In this document: piece by piece, positions 9,777 through 18,993 of the stretch | How positions within the stretch are numbered: position 1 is the first letter of the stretch | Layout: each line of letters starts with the position of its first letter | NCBI RefSeq assembly: GCF_900104845.1 | Contig: NZ_FNSR01000002.1 | Coordinates: forward strand, 1,240,001 to 1,304,000 | Length of the DNA: 64,000 bases | Source of the DNA: Paraburkholderia caballeronis | GTDB taxonomy: Bacteria; Pseudomonadota; Gammaproteobacteria; Burkholderiales; Burkholderiaceae | Direction: 5' to 3' | Made by a program: the position numbers and the translations under genes | Notes under the pieces: model-generated | What the model was told of the DNA's origin: nothing | The model's database searches: none | The model's input: only the letters and a program-made list of their open reading frames with translations

Positions 9777-10643
9777 ATGAACGAACAGCCCGATACGGTC
9801 CGCGAAGAGGACCTGCAAGCGTACGTGGACGGCACGCTCGCCGGCGAGCGGCGCGCGCAGGTCGAGGCGTGGCTCGAACGCAATCCGGCCGAGGCCGCGC
9901 GCGTCGGCGATTATTTCGCGCTGAACGGCATGCTGCGCGACCGCTACGATCGCGTGCTGGACGAGCCGGTGCCGTCGCGTCTGCGGATCGAGCGGAAGCG
10001 GCGCTGGCGCGACGCGGTCAACTGGCCGCGCTTCGCGATGCAGGCGGGCGGCCTCGCGGCGGCGCTCGCGCTCGGCATCGGGCTCGGCGCGGGCTTCAAC
10101 GGGATGCGCGACACGGTGGTCGCGCAGCGCGGCGATCCGGCGGTGCGCGTCGCGAGCATGGACGCGGACAACGTCCGGATGTTCGCGCGGCAGTCCGCGC
10201 TCGCGCACGTCGTCTACGCGCCGGACGTGGTGCGGCCGGTCGAGGTCGGCGCGGACCGCGAGCACGAGATGCCGTCGTGGCTGTCGCGGCAGCTCGGCAC
10301 CAGCATGCCCGCGCCGGTGCTGACGTCGGTCGGGCTCGAACTGATGGGCGGGCGGATGCTGCCCGGCAAGGACGGGCCGGTCGCGCAGTACATGTATCGC
10401 GATCGCGGCGGGATGCGCGTCACGCTGTGCATCTCGCACCGCAAGGCGCCGTCGGACGTGACCGCGTTCCAGTTGTACAAGGACGGCCCGGTCAACGTGT
10501 TCTACTGGATCGACGGCGATTTCGGCTATTCGGTGTCGGGCGGCATCGACAGCGCGAAGCTGCTCGCGATCGCGGAGAGCGTCTACACGCAGCTTGCGCC
10601 CGGCGGCGCGAAGCCGACCTCGGGACCCGCGCCGCACGGCTGA
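9777..10643 (+). CDS. Anti-sigma-factor-like transmembrane protein, no adjacent sigma factor
   Basis: 288 residues. The N-terminal ~60 residues (EEDLQAYVDGTLAGERR ... WLERNPAEAARV) match the anti-sigma domain that grips ECF sigma factors in the cytoplasm. The zinc-binding His/Cys-x2-Cys of the ZAS type is absent. One membrane helix follows at about 85-105 (GGLAAALALGIGLGAGF), then a ~180-residue outside domain (VTLCISHRKAPSDVT, NVFYWIDGDFGYSVSGG). Such genes normally follow their sigma gene; here the gene upstream is the oppositely oriented lipoprotein, so it looks like an orphan. The short gap 9488-9776 shows no sigma-factor coding. Confidence 0.78.
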   Translation: MNEQPDTVREEDLQAYVDGTLAGERRAQVEAWLERNPAEAARVGDYFALNGMLRDRYDRVLDEPVPSRLRIERKRRWRDAVNWPRFAMQAGGLAAALALGIGLGAGFNGMRDTVVAQRGDPAVRVASMDADNVRMFARQSALAHVVYAPDVVRPVEVGADREHEMPSWLSRQLGTSMPAPVLTSVGLELMGGRMLPGKDGPVAQYMYRDRGGMRVTLCISHRKAPSDVTAFQLYKDGPVNVFYWIDGDFGYSVSGGIDSAKLLAIAESVYTQLAPGGAKPTSGPAPHG

Positions 10644-10737
10644 CGCGCCGGCGGCGCCGGCTTGCAAGATGCGCCGCGTCGCGGGAGCGTCGGCGGGTTC
10701 CGACCGGTCCGCCACGAGATACGAGGAGACGCACGAC

Positions 10738-11010
10738 ATGCAGCCCAAAGCCGCTCCCGACGCATCCGCTTCCGCTCACGTTCCCGCTTCCACCGCCTGG
10801 TCCAGTCCGCCGCACCGGCTGCGCAGCCGCCGCTGGTTCGACGACCCGTCCGATTCCGGCATGACCGCGCGCCGCGCCGCGTGGTAGCCGCCCGCGCTGA
10901 AGAACCAGACGCCGTGGGAGGAAATCTACCGGAGCATGGTCGGGCAGCAGGCGACTGGCGCGTGCCTCGAACCGGCGACGCTGTACCTGAACATCGTCGA
11001 GACGCGCGGC
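10738..11010 (+). pseudogene. Remnant of an IlvD/Edd-family dehydratase (sugar-acid dehydratase type)
   Basis: Only the two ends of the protein survive, in one frame. ATG 10738, behind GAGGAGA, starts a leader followed by LRSRRWFDDPSDSGMTA, the characteristic N-terminal motif of arabinonate/dihydroxy-acid dehydratase-like enzymes. A TAG at 10885-10887 interrupts it. The same frame then reads KNQTPWEEIYRSMVGQ and TGACLEPATLYLNIVETRG, the typical extreme C-terminus of the family. The ~500 residues that should lie between, including the Fe-S cysteines, are gone. It is therefore an internally deleted, dead gene. The rest of the gap to 11051 holds no other gene. Confidence 0.72.
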
Positions 11011-11051
11011 GCGGCCCGATGCGCCGTGCGGTCGGCGTGCGTGCAGCCCGT

Positions 11052-11480
11052 TCAGAACTCGACGAGCGCGAAGTCTTCCTTGCCGACGTCGCACAGCGGG
11101 CAGCGCCAGTCGTCTGGCACGTCGGCCCAGCGGGTGCCGGGCGGCAGGCCGTCGTCGGGCGCGCCGGCCGCTTCGTCGTACACCCAGCCGCAGATCACGC
11201 AGACCCATTGCTTGAAGCCGTCGTCGGCTGCGGTCGAGGCGGTTTCGTTGCGGGTGCTCGCGTCGGCGGGTGTTTCCGCCGACGCGTCCTTCGGTTCGTC
11301 CAGCGTGACGACGAGTGGCGCGGCGGTACCGGCCGCGTGTCTGCCGAGCTGCGTTTGCAGCGTGTTCAGCAGCGCGGCGGCCTCGTCGGCGCTGAGGTCG
11401 ATCCAGTACGGATCGCCGGCCCCGTCGTTCAGACGCTCGGGGGAAAACTGGATTTCGAGGGCAACGCCTTTTTTGTACAT
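11052..11480 (-). CDS. Rubredoxin-domain protein with N-terminal extension
   Basis: 142 residues. The C-terminal ~50 are a rubredoxin: CVICGWVYDEAAG and CPLCDVGKEDF supply the four iron-binding cysteines in the normal CxxC-CxxC layout, so it is probably a cytoplasmic one-electron carrier. The first ~50 residues (VALEIQFSPERLND ... LSADEAAALLNTLQT) look folded and are followed by an acidic, Thr/Ala-rich linker. Simple rubredoxins are ~55 residues, so this is a fused or extended form. Its redox partner is not in the neighbourhood. Confidence 0.85.
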   Translation of the reverse strand: MYKKGVALEIQFSPERLNDGAGDPYWIDLSADEAAALLNTLQTQLGRHAAGTAAPLVVTLDEPKDASAETPADASTRNETASTAADDGFKQWVCVICGWVYDEAAGAPDDGLPPGTRWADVPDDWRCPLCDVGKEDFALVEF

Positions 11481-11523
11481 GGGTAAATCGGGGTGATGGC
11501 CGCCGCCCTGTCGCGTCGCGCGT

Positions 11524-11655
11524 TCAGACGAACAGCTTGAGCAGCAGCGACGCCGCGACGCCGCCGAACGCGATCAGCGAGAGGAACTGGATCAGCGTCA
11601 GCGATTTGCGCGAGGAGGACGAAACGGTGGCCGGAGTCTGATTCGAGGAAGTCAT
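11524..11655 (-). CDS. Small single-span membrane protein (43 aa)
   Basis: A 43-residue frame: a polar Ser/Thr-rich head (MTSSNQTPATVSSSSRKS) then one hydrophobic helix (FLSLIAFGGVAASLLLKLFV) running to the C-terminus. The start is ATG 11655. It lies 43 bases after the rubredoxin gene's start in the same orientation. No family is recognised. The head-plus-tail-anchor layout and the lack of shadow-type arginine richness favour a real small protein, but this is uncertain. Confidence 0.5.
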   Translation of the reverse strand: MTSSNQTPATVSSSSRKSLTLIQFLSLIAFGGVAASLLLKLFV

Positions 11656-11881
11656 GGTGCGGTTCGTGCGGTCGTGGTCGAAAGATCGGGCGCCGTCCGC
11701 ATGCAAATGCGTGGCGGCGCGGGCCGCGAGTGTCGCACGATTTCGCGCGGACCGGCGCGCCGGCTGGTTGACCGCGCGCAGGGCGCGGGCCGGATCGAAG
11801 CCGCTTGCTGCGATCGGCCGCACGCCGGACGACGATTATCGCCGCGCCAGCCGTGCCGATTGGCGCGCGTCAGGAGATGGA

Positions 11882-12466
11882 CTATTTCCCGCTGGTTGGC
11901 AGCGCGCCGACCGCCTCCAGCCAGCGGCGCTCCGCGTACGACACGAGCCAGCCGACCGGCAGCGCGCACGCCATCCCGATCGTCACCTCGGCGAAGCGCA
12001 CGAGCGCGATGTCCCATGCCGGGCCTTGCGCGGGGACGAGCATCACGATCGTCGTCGTGATGCCGCCGAGCCGCGCGGCGGTGCCGACCTTCAGCAGCCA
12101 GCAGCCGACGATCACGACCGCGAGCGCGACGAGGTACGCGCCGAGATTGCCCGCGCCGAACGTCGCGGCCGCGAACCCGCAGACGCCGCCGGCCGCCGCG
12201 CCGATCACCTGGTCGCGCGACTGGCTCAACATGTCGGAGTAGTTCTGCTGCGATACGGCGATCGCGGTGATCGCCGCCCAGAACGCCTGCTGGGTGTGCA
12301 GCGCGAGGCCGATTCCGTAAGCGAGCCCCGCGCCGCTGACCACGCGGATCGCCATCAGCACGCCCTGCGCGGCGCGGCTTTTCAGCGGCAGGCGCTTGAG
12401 CGCGCTGCTCCACGAATGTTGCAGCGTCGTCAGGTACGCGATCAGGTTGTCTTGAGGCTCGTTCAT
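11882..12466 (-). CDS. FUSC-type membrane protein (aromatic acid exporter family)
   Basis: 194 residues with six or so hydrophobic segments, resembling the N-terminal half of fusaric-acid-resistance/YccS-type exporters: FWAAITAIAVSQQNYSDML followed by RDQVIGAAAGGVCGF is typical. It lacks the long cytoplasmic domain and the second membrane half of full FUSC pumps, so it is a short single-repeat form. Substrate is unknown; the family exports aromatic carboxylates or contributes to envelope stress tolerance. It is a single gene, followed upstream by the doxX terminator. Confidence 0.72.
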   Translation of the reverse strand: MNEPQDNLIAYLTTLQHSWSSALKRLPLKSRAAQGVLMAIRVVSGAGLAYGIGLALHTQQAFWAAITAIAVSQQNYSDMLSQSRDQVIGAAAGGVCGFAAATFGAGNLGAYLVALAVVIVGCWLLKVGTAARLGGITTTIVMLVPAQGPAWDIALVRFAEVTIGMACALPVGWLVSYAERRWLEAVGALPTSGK

Positions 12467-12549
12467 CGGGCGGCGGCAGGCGGGATGCGATACCGGAGCA
12501 TAACAAGTCCCGCCGTCCGCGCCGCATCGCCGGAGAGGCGGACAACGAA

Positions 12550-12578
12550 AAAGCGGGACGCGTCGGGCGTCCCGCTTT
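12550..12578 (-). terminator. Intrinsic terminator after doxX
   Basis: Perfect 12-base stem AAAGCGGGACGC / GCGTCCCGCTTT with a 5-base loop, followed on the minus strand by TTCGTTG after the A/T end of the stem. It lies 38 bases past the stop codon of the DoxX-family gene. Confidence 0.75.
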
Positions 12579-12615
12579 GTTTCGCCTCGCGTCGCCGCGG
12601 CCGGCGCGCGGCCTG

Positions 12616-13029
12616 TTACTGCCGGTCGACCGACAAGCGGCCCGGACCGGTCACCGCGAGCGCGAGCAAACCGCCCGCGATGCTCACGTTCTTGTAGAAG
12701 TTGATCATGTTGGCCATCTGGTCGGCGCCGGTCATCGTCCAGAAATGGTGGCCGATCAGCGCGGTGCCGATCGTGTAGAGCGCGAGCAGCACCGCGAGCG
12801 GACGCGTATAGAAGCCGGCCACGATCAGCAGGCCGACGAAAAACTCCATCACGACCGCGATGATCGCCGACAGCATCGGCGCGGGCGCGCCGACCGACGC
12901 CATGTAGCCGACCGTGCCGCTGAAGCCGGTCAGCTTGCTCCAGCCGAACAGCACGAACAGCGCCGCGAGCAGCACGCGGGCAACGAGCAGCACGACGTCG
13001 TTGCCTCGACCGAACAGGTTGTATCTCAT
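12616..13029 (-). CDS. DoxX-family membrane protein
   Basis: 137 residues with four hydrophobic segments. Family marks are [17 protein letters not shown] at the first helix and [12 protein letters not shown] in the middle. DoxX-like proteins are small inner-membrane proteins linked to quinone or thiosulfate redox and oxidative stress; a precise reaction is not known for this branch. Start ATG 13029 has GGAGAAAAC upstream, preferred over the in-frame ATG at 13113. It lies next to pirin and a LysR gene, a neighbourhood common in Burkholderiaceae. Confidence 0.88.
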   Translation of the reverse strand: MRYNLFGRGNDVVLLVARVLLAALFVLFGWSKLTGFSGTVGYMASVGAPAPMLSAIIAVVMEFFVGLLIVAGFYTRPLAVLLALYTIGTALIGHHFWTMTGADQMANMINFYKNVSIAGGLLALAVTGPGRLSVDRQ

Positions 13030-13135
13030 GTTTTCTCTCCGTATGTCTGTGTCTGGGCGATGCGCCCTTGTATGTCCGGGCGGCGGCGGGGATTGCGTCC
13101 CGCCGTCGCTCATTCCGGTCAGTCGATGCGGCCGG

Positions 13136-13861
13136 TTATGACCACAATTCCGAGACTTCGTTGTTGCGCAGGTCGAACACCAGCACTTCGGCGTCGTGGC
13201 CGTCCGTGAACGTCAGCAGCCGTTCGTCGCGGAGGCGCGCGCCGTCGCCTTCGGTCATCGCGACGCCGTTCACCGTCACGCTGCCGCGCGCGACGTGCAC
13301 GTAAGCGTAGCGCCCCGCGTCCAGTTCGAGCGCCGCGGTCTCCGCGCCGTCGAAGCGGCCCGCATACACGCGCGCGTCCTGGCGCAGTTGCAGCGAGTCT
13401 TCCGCGCCGTCCGGCGACAGCACGAGGCGCAGCTTGCCGCGCTTCTCGTCGTCCGCGATGTGCTTCTGCTGGTAGCGCGGTTCGGCGCCCATTTGCGCCG
13501 GCGCGATCCAGATCTGCAGGAAATGCACCCCTTCGCTCGGCGAGTGGTTGAACTCGCTGTGCGCGACGCCGGTGCCGGCGCTCATCAGCTGCACGTCGCC
13601 GGGGACGATCACCGAACCCGTCCCCATCGAGTCCTTATGTTCCAGCGCGCCTTCCAGCACGTACGAGAAAATCTCCATGTCGCGGTGCGGGTGCTTGCCG
13701 AAGCCGCGCGCCGGTGCGACGCGATCGTCGTTGATCACGAGCAGGTCCGAAAAGCCGACCTGCTTCGGATCGTAGTAGTTCGCGAACGAGAACGTATGGC
13801 GCGAGCTGAGCCAGCCGTGTTCGCCGCGGCCGCGTTGCGATGCCTGCCTGATTTCAACCAT
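13136..13861 (-). CDS. Pirin-family protein (YhaK-like quercetinase type)
   Basis: 241-residue bicupin. The N-terminal cupin carries the metal ligands in [19 protein letters not shown] (two His, one His/Glu) and a later GVAHSEFNH. Family members bind a metal and some oxidise quercetin; others are redox-sensitive. Start ATG 13861 follows CGGAGG. It is divergent from the LysR gene at 13998 across a 136-base gap, so it is probably the target of that regulator, possibly with doxX downstream. Confidence 0.88.
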   Translation of the reverse strand: MVEIRQASQRGRGEHGWLSSRHTFSFANYYDPKQVGFSDLLVINDDRVAPARGFGKHPHRDMEIFSYVLEGALEHKDSMGTGSVIVPGDVQLMSAGTGVAHSEFNHSPSEGVHFLQIWIAPAQMGAEPRYQQKHIADDEKRGKLRLVLSPDGAEDSLQLRQDARVYAGRFDGAETAALELDAGRYAYVHVARGSVTVNGVAMTEGDGARLRDERLLTFTDGHDAEVLVFDLRNNEVSELWS

Positions 13862-13997
13862 CTCGACCTCCGTGGATCTGTGTGGATTGGATGTCAAGCA
13901 GTGTAGGTCAATCCGGATGACTATAATGACGTCGAATATGGAATCAGCGTCACGCTGAAGTGGACAATAGAGGCTTAACCCCGGGGGCTTTACCCGA

Positions 13998-14906
13998 ATG
14001 CAATTCGACGACATGCGGATTTTCGTGACGACGGTCGACGCGGGCAATTTCACGGCCGCCGCGAACCGGCTGCGGCTGTCGAAGCAGTTCGTCAGCCGGC
14101 GCGTGGCCGCGCTCGAAGCGAGCCTCGGCGTGCGGCTGCTGGTGCGCAATACGCGCAAGCTCGCCGTGACCGACCTCGGCCAGGCGTTCTACGAGCGGGC
14201 GAAGCGGATTCTCGCGGACGTCGCGGACGCGGAGCAGGCGATGTCCGCGCGCCGCTCGGAACCGCGCGGCCTGCTGCGGGTGAGCGCGCCGATGTCGTTC
14301 GGGATGACGCATCTGTCCCCGCTGGTCGCGGAGTTCCTGCGCGCGCATCCGGACGTCCGCTTCGACATGGATCTGAGCGACCGCGTCGTGGACGTGGTCG
14401 GCGAGGGTTTCGACATGGCGCTGCGGATCGGCCGTCTTGCGGATTCGACGCTGATCGCGCAGAAGCTCGCGGACGTGCGGATGATCGCGTGTTGCAGCCC
14501 CGATTACCGGAAGCGGCGGCGCGCGCCGGCGACGCCAGCGGAACTGGAGCGCCACGCGTGCCTGCCTTATGGGCAGGAGGGGCGGGCCGCGTGGACGTTC
14601 GTCGTCGACGGCGTGAATACGACGTTCGACGTGCACGGGCCGCTGCGCGCGAACAACGGCGAGCTGATCCGCGACGCCGCGATCGCCGGGCTGGGGATCG
14701 CGCTGCTGCCGGACTTCATCGTCGGCGGCGCGATGGCGGCCGGGCAACTGGTCGAGGTGCTGCCGGAGTGGCGGCCGCCGCCGAGCGCGCTGCACGTCGT
14801 TTATCCCCAGCACCGCGAGGGATCGGTGACAATCCGTGCATTCGCACAGTTTTTGCGCGCGCGGCTCGGGAATGGCGACGCGAATTCTCGCCCCGCCGAC
14901 GCGTGA
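13998..14906 (+). CDS. LysR-family transcriptional regulator
   Basis: 302 residues. Winged helix-turn-helix at 1-60 (FTAAANRLRLSKQFVSRRVAALE) with the usual LysR spacing, then an effector domain with RGLLRVSAPMSFG and GLGIALLPDFIV. Divergently placed against pirin, the classic LysR target arrangement; doxX follows pirin. Inducer unknown; regulators in this setting respond to quinones or oxidants, which is inference here. Confidence 0.9.
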   Translation: MQFDDMRIFVTTVDAGNFTAAANRLRLSKQFVSRRVAALEASLGVRLLVRNTRKLAVTDLGQAFYERAKRILADVADAEQAMSARRSEPRGLLRVSAPMSFGMTHLSPLVAEFLRAHPDVRFDMDLSDRVVDVVGEGFDMALRIGRLADSTLIAQKLADVRMIACCSPDYRKRRRAPATPAELERHACLPYGQEGRAAWTFVVDGVNTTFDVHGPLRANNGELIRDAAIAGLGIALLPDFIVGGAMAAGQLVEVLPEWRPPPSALHVVYPQHREGSVTIRAFAQFLRARLGNGDANSRPADA

Positions 14907-15102
14907 TGCGGCCCTGTTGCAAATCGGGCGCGCGGCCGCTATCTGGAACGGCAGATGCGGCCCGGGTGGGCGCGTGGGTCGGCGAACGCCGCGGCGACCG
15001 TCCGATGCGGGTTTCGGCGCGTGACGCGCGTTGTCGCACTTTCGTTGTATGCTCGACGCCCCGGGGGTTGCGCGGGGCCGGGGCCGCGGCGGCAAGCGGG
15101 CG

Positions 15103-15139
15103 ATAGTGACAGCCAATGCCCGTCATACAAGCAACCAAT
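15103..15139 (+). promoter_or_regulatory. OxyR-type binding site upstream of ahpC
   Basis: Four tetrads at exact 7-base spacing: ATAG (15103), CAAT (15114), ATAC (15125), CAAT (15136). The OxyR consensus is ATAG-N7-CTAT-N7-ATAG-N7-CTAT, so 12 of 16 positions agree and the helical spacing is perfect. It ends 69 bases before the ahpC start, a suitable place for activation. The rest of 14907-15208 holds no gene. Confidence 0.65.
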
Positions 15140-15208
15140 TTTTCAAATGGACGTGATTCCCTTAATCTTCGTCCATACCTTTTCCAACCCAGCGTAAGGA
15201 AACAACGC

Positions 15209-15772
15209 ATGTCTCTGATCAACACGAAAGTCAAGCCGTTCAAGGCAACCGCACTCAAGAACGGCAAGTTCATCGACGTTAGCGATGCGGATCTGAAGGG
15301 CAAGTGGTCGGTGTTCGTGTTCTATCCGGCCGACTTCACGTTCGTGTGCCCGACCGAGCTGGAAGACCTCGCTGACAACTACGCCCAATTCCAGAAGCTG
15401 GGCGTTGAAATCTACTCGGTTTCGACGGACACCCACTTCGCCCACAAGGCATGGCACGACACGTCGGACGCGATCAAGAAGGTCGAGTACACGATGATCG
15501 GCGATCCGACCGGCGCGATCACCCGCAACTTCGAAGTGATGATCGAGGAAGAAGGTCTCGCACTGCGCGGCACGTTCCTGATCAACCCGGAAGGCGACAT
15601 CAAGCTGTGCGAAATCCACGACAACGGCATCGGCCGCGACGCGTCGGAACTGCTCCGCAAGGTCAAGGCAGCGCAATACGTCGCATCGCACCCGGGCGAA
15701 GTGTGCCCGGCGAAGTGGCAAGAAGGCGCGGAAACGCTGAAGCCGTCGCTGGACCTCGTCGGCAAGATCTAA
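15209..15772 (+). CDS. ahpC: Alkyl hydroperoxide reductase subunit C (peroxiredoxin)
   Basis: 187-residue typical 2-Cys peroxiredoxin that reduces H2O2, organic peroxides and peroxynitrite in the cytoplasm. The peroxidatic Cys is in [16 protein letters not shown] (about residue 47) and the resolving Cys in [10 protein letters not shown] (about 166). Start ATG 15209 behind TAAGGAAAC, preferred to in-frame ATGs at 15116 and 15146 because mature AhpC begins [11 protein letters not shown]. Paired with ahpF downstream and preceded by an OxyR-type site. Confidence 0.97.
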   Translation: MSLINTKVKPFKATALKNGKFIDVSDADLKGKWSVFVFYPADFTFVCPTELEDLADNYAQFQKLGVEIYSVSTDTHFAHKAWHDTSDAIKKVEYTMIGDPTGAITRNFEVMIEEEGLALRGTFLINPEGDIKLCEIHDNGIGRDASELLRKVKAAQYVASHPGEVCPAKWQEGAETLKPSLDLVGKI

Positions 15773-15951
15773 GCGGGTTGTAACGAGAGGCCGGCGCGAT
15801 GGCAGTTGCTTCGCACCGGTTTCCAGCCGCTGCGGACCGGCCCACCAGGGCCGGCCCGGCCGGCGAATCCCGGTTCGCCAGCCACGAAAGTTGATTAGCA
15901 GTATTGAGCAGTCGCGGTTTCTTCCTGTTACCTACAAGTCGGAAAATAATC

Positions 15952-17556
15952 ATGCTTGACGCCAACCTCAAGACGCAACTGAAAAGCTACATGGAGCGGA
16001 TCACGCAGCCGATCGAAATCGTTGCGTTCCTGGACGACGGCGCAAAGTCGCAGGAAATGCGCGGGCTGCTGAAGGACATCGAAGAATCGTCGGCGCAGAT
16101 TGCGTACGTCGAGAGCCGTGGCGCCGAAGCCGGCGACGCGCGCGTCCCGTCGTTCAAGCTGCGCCGTGTGAACAGCGACGTCGAAGTGACCTTTGCGGCG
16201 ATCCCGATGGGTCACGAATTCACGTCGCTCGTGCTGGCGCTGCTGCAGGTCGGCGGCTACCCGGCGAAGATCGAAGCGGATGTGATCGAACAGATCCGCC
16301 ACCTCGACGGTGACTACGTGTTCGAAACGTACATGTCGCTGTCGTGCCAGAACTGCCCGGACGTCGTGCAGGCGCTGAACGCGATGTCGGTCGTGAATCC
16401 GCGCATCCGCCACGTCGCGATCGACGGCGCGCTGTTCCAGGGCGAAGTCGAAGCGCGCCAGATCATGGCCGTGCCGACCGTCTATCTGAACGGCGAAGTG
16501 TTCGGCCAGGGCCGGATGGGCGTCGAGGAAATCCTGCAGAAGCTGGACACCGGCGCGAGCGCGCGTGCAGCCGACAAGCTGAACGCGAAGGAAATTTTCG
16601 ACGTGCTGGTGGTCGGCGGCGGCCCGGCGGGCGCGGCGGCGGCGATCTACGCGGCGCGCAAGGGCATCCGCACCGGCGTGCTGTCGGAGCGTTTCGGCGG
16701 CCAGGTGAACGACACGCTGGCGATCGAGAACTTCGTCTCGGTGCAGGAAACGGAAGGGCCGAAGTTCGCGGCGGCGCTCGAAGCCCACGTGCGCGCCTAC
16801 GACGTGGACATCATGAACACGCAGCGCGCGGCGAAGCTCGTGCCGGGCAAGGTCGTCGAAGTGCAGACCGAAAGCGGCGCGACGCTGCGCGCGCATAGCG
16901 TGATCCTCGCGACCGGCGCGCGCTGGCGCAACGTGGACGTGCCGGGCGAGCAGGAATACCGCAACAAGGGCGTGGCGTACTGCCCGCACTGCGACGGTCC
17001 GCTGTTCAAGGGCAAGCGCGTGTCGGTGATCGGCGGCGGCAACTCCGGCGTCGAAGCGGCGATCGACCTCGCGGGCATCGTCAGTCACGTGACGCTGCTG
17101 GAGTTCGGCGACCAGTTGCGCGCGGACGAAGTGCTGCAACGCAAGCTGCGCAGCCTGCCCAACGTGACCGTGCATACCCAGGCGCAGACGACCGAGATCA
17201 TCGGCGACGGCCAGAAGGTGACCGGCCTGACCTATCTCGAACGCAGCACCGGCGAGCGTCGCCACGTCGAACTCGAAGGTGTGTTCGTGCAGATCGGCCT
17301 CGTGCCGAACACCGAATGGCTGAAGGGCACGCTCGCGCTGTCGAAGCACGGCGAGATCGAAGTCGATGCGAAGGGCCAGACGTCGGTGCCGGGCGTGTTC
17401 GCCGCGGGCGACGTGACGACGGTGCCGTTCAAGCAGATCGTGATCGCGGTCGGCGAAGGCGCGAAGGCATCGCTCGGCGCGTTCGAGTACCTGATCCGCT
17501 CGTCGGCCGAGCGCGAGGAAGACGCGACGGCGGCGGCGAACGCGACGGTCGCGTAA
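15952..17556 (+). CDS. ahpF: Alkyl hydroperoxide reductase subunit F
   Basis: 534-residue flavoprotein that passes electrons from NADH to AhpC. The N-terminal double-thioredoxin domain contains the reactive pair in [11 protein letters not shown] (about 129-132). The C-terminal thioredoxin-reductase-like part has the FAD fold [12 protein letters not shown] (about 219), the redox pair YCPHCDGP (about 345) and [15 protein letters not shown]. Start ATG 15952 gives the family N-terminus [13 protein letters not shown]. It lies 179 bases after ahpC in the same direction, probably co-transcribed at least in part. Confidence 0.97.
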   Translation: MLDANLKTQLKSYMERITQPIEIVAFLDDGAKSQEMRGLLKDIEESSAQIAYVESRGAEAGDARVPSFKLRRVNSDVEVTFAAIPMGHEFTSLVLALLQVGGYPAKIEADVIEQIRHLDGDYVFETYMSLSCQNCPDVVQALNAMSVVNPRIRHVAIDGALFQGEVEARQIMAVPTVYLNGEVFGQGRMGVEEILQKLDTGASARAADKLNAKEIFDVLVVGGGPAGAAAAIYAARKGIRTGVLSERFGGQVNDTLAIENFVSVQETEGPKFAAALEAHVRAYDVDIMNTQRAAKLVPGKVVEVQTESGATLRAHSVILATGARWRNVDVPGEQEYRNKGVAYCPHCDGPLFKGKRVSVIGGGNSGVEAAIDLAGIVSHVTLLEFGDQLRADEVLQRKLRSLPNVTVHTQAQTTEIIGDGQKVTGLTYLERSTGERRHVELEGVFVQIGLVPNTEWLKGTLALSKHGEIEVDAKGQTSVPGVFAAGDVTTVPFKQIVIAVGEGAKASLGAFEYLIRSSAEREEDATAAANATVA

Positions 17557-17610
17557 TCGCGCGCAAGACGGGCGGTGTAGCCGCCTGTCGCAGTGGCAGC
17601 ACAAAACAAG

Positions 17611-17641
17611 GCGCCGGCTTTCGACAAGCCGGCGCTTTTTT
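17611..17641 (+). terminator. Intrinsic terminator after ahpF, possibly bidirectional
   Basis: Perfect 10-base stem GCGCCGGCTT / AAGCCGGCGC with a 5-base loop, followed by TTTTTT. It lies between the convergent ahpF and oxlT-like genes; on the minus strand the stem is followed by CTTGTTTTG, so it may serve both. Confidence 0.88.
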
Positions 17642-17676
17642 CGTTTACGACGTTGCCGGATAACCGGCCGTCGCCG

Positions 17677-18993
17677 TCACTTCTGAACGACCGGCCCGCC
17701 ATAAGACGGCAGTTCGACCGGTGCTTCTCCGTCGTTCGCATGTTTTTGCCGATGCGCGTTGCGCAATGGCTTCAACACGAACAGCGCCATCAATGCGGAC
17801 AGGCCCGCCATCGCCGACGCGAGCATGAACACCGCATGCCAGCTGCCGGTCGCCGCGGTAATGACGCTAGACAGCGGCACCAGCAGCGCGGCCGTGCCTT
17901 TCGCGGTGTACAGCAGCCCGGCGTTCGTCGCCGCGAACTTCGGACCGAACGTGTCGCCGCAGGTCGCGGGGAACAGGCTGTAGATTTCGCCCCACGCGAA
18001 GAACACGATGCCGGTCAGCACCACGAACGCGACCGGCGAATGCCCGTAGCGCGACAGCAGCACGATCCCGAACGCTTCGATCGCGAACGCGACGAACATC
18101 GTGTTCTCGCGCCCGATGCGGTCGGACACCCAGCCGAAGAACGGCCGCGTGAGGCCGTTCAGCACGCGGTCGATTGCAAGCGCGAACGTCAGCGCGGGCA
18201 GCGTGAGGCCGATCAGCGACACGGGCGTGTCCTGCAGGCCGAAGTCCTTCGCGATCGGCCCGAGCTGCGCGGTCGCCATCAGGCCGCCGGCGGCCATCAT
18301 CACGAACATCGCGTACATCACCCAGAAGATCGGCGATGAAAGGACCTCGCGCGGACCGGCGTTATAGACCATGCGCTTCATCGCGTTCTTCACCGGCGCG
18401 AGCAGCGTCGAAGGCGGAGCGACGAGCGCGAGGCCGAGTACGAACACGACGAGACCCTGGCCGAGCCCGAACCACAGGAACGTCGCTTCATAACCGTGGT
18501 GCTTGATCATGTTCGCGATCGGGATCACGGTCGCCGCCGAGCCCGCGCCGAAGCCGGCGGCGGTGATCCCGGCGGCGAGTCCGCGCCGGTCAGGGAACCA
18601 CTTCAGCGCGTTGCCGACGCACGTGCCGTACACCGCGCCCGCGCCGATCCCGCCGACCGCCGCCCCGACATAGAGCATCGACAGCGACGACGCCATCGAG
18701 TTGAGCACCCACGCGAGCGCGCACAACACGCCGCCGCTGACCACGACCGGCTTCGGCCCGAACTTGTCGACCAGATAACCTTCGACCGGCACGAGCCACG
18801 TTTCCGTCACGACGAAGATCGTGAAAGCGACCTGAATGGCCGCGCGTCCCCATTGATGCTTTTCATTGATCGGATTGACGAACAACGTCCATCCGTACTG
18901 CATGTTGGCGATCATCGCCATGCAGATGACGCCGAACACCAACTGCACCCATGGCGACGCAAACCGCGACGCCTCTCCGTGACGCTGTTCCAT
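17677..18993 (-). CDS. Oxalate/formate antiporter, MFS (OxlT-type), paralogue 1
   Basis: 438-residue, 12-span inner-membrane carrier that in the family exchanges oxalate for formate. Diagnostic stretches include GTCVGNALKWFPDRRGLAAG, TRPFFGWVSDRIGREN and FAATNAGLLYTAKG; the Arg and Lys in the last two may correspond to the charged residues that hold oxalate in OxlT (inference). Start ATG 18993 follows AAGGAGAC, preferred to an upstream in-frame ATG at 19023. A copy of the putative GntR operator lies 110 bases upstream, linking it to frc at 27.5 kb although the genes are 8 kb apart. A second OxlT-type gene is at 32236. Confidence 0.88.
   Translation of the reverse strand: MEQRHGEASRFASPWVQLVFGVICMAMIANMQYGWTLFVNPINEKHQWGRAAIQVAFTIFVVTETWLVPVEGYLVDKFGPKPVVVSGGVLCALAWVLNSMASSLSMLYVGAAVGGIGAGAVYGTCVGNALKWFPDRRGLAAGITAAGFGAGSAATVIPIANMIKHHGYEATFLWFGLGQGLVVFVLGLALVAPPSTLLAPVKNAMKRMVYNAGPREVLSSPIFWVMYAMFVMMAAGGLMATAQLGPIAKDFGLQDTPVSLIGLTLPALTFALAIDRVLNGLTRPFFGWVSDRIGRENTMFVAFAIEAFGIVLLSRYGHSPVAFVVLTGIVFFAWGEIYSLFPATCGDTFGPKFAATNAGLLYTAKGTAALLVPLSSVITAATGSWHAVFMLASAMAGLSALMALFVLKPLRNAHRQKHANDGEAPVELPSYGGPVVQK

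Noticed and set aside
10644..11051. A mobile-element insertion as cause of the broken dehydratase.
   Set aside because: No transposase, terminal inverted repeats or target duplication are visible; an internal deletion explains the sequence better.
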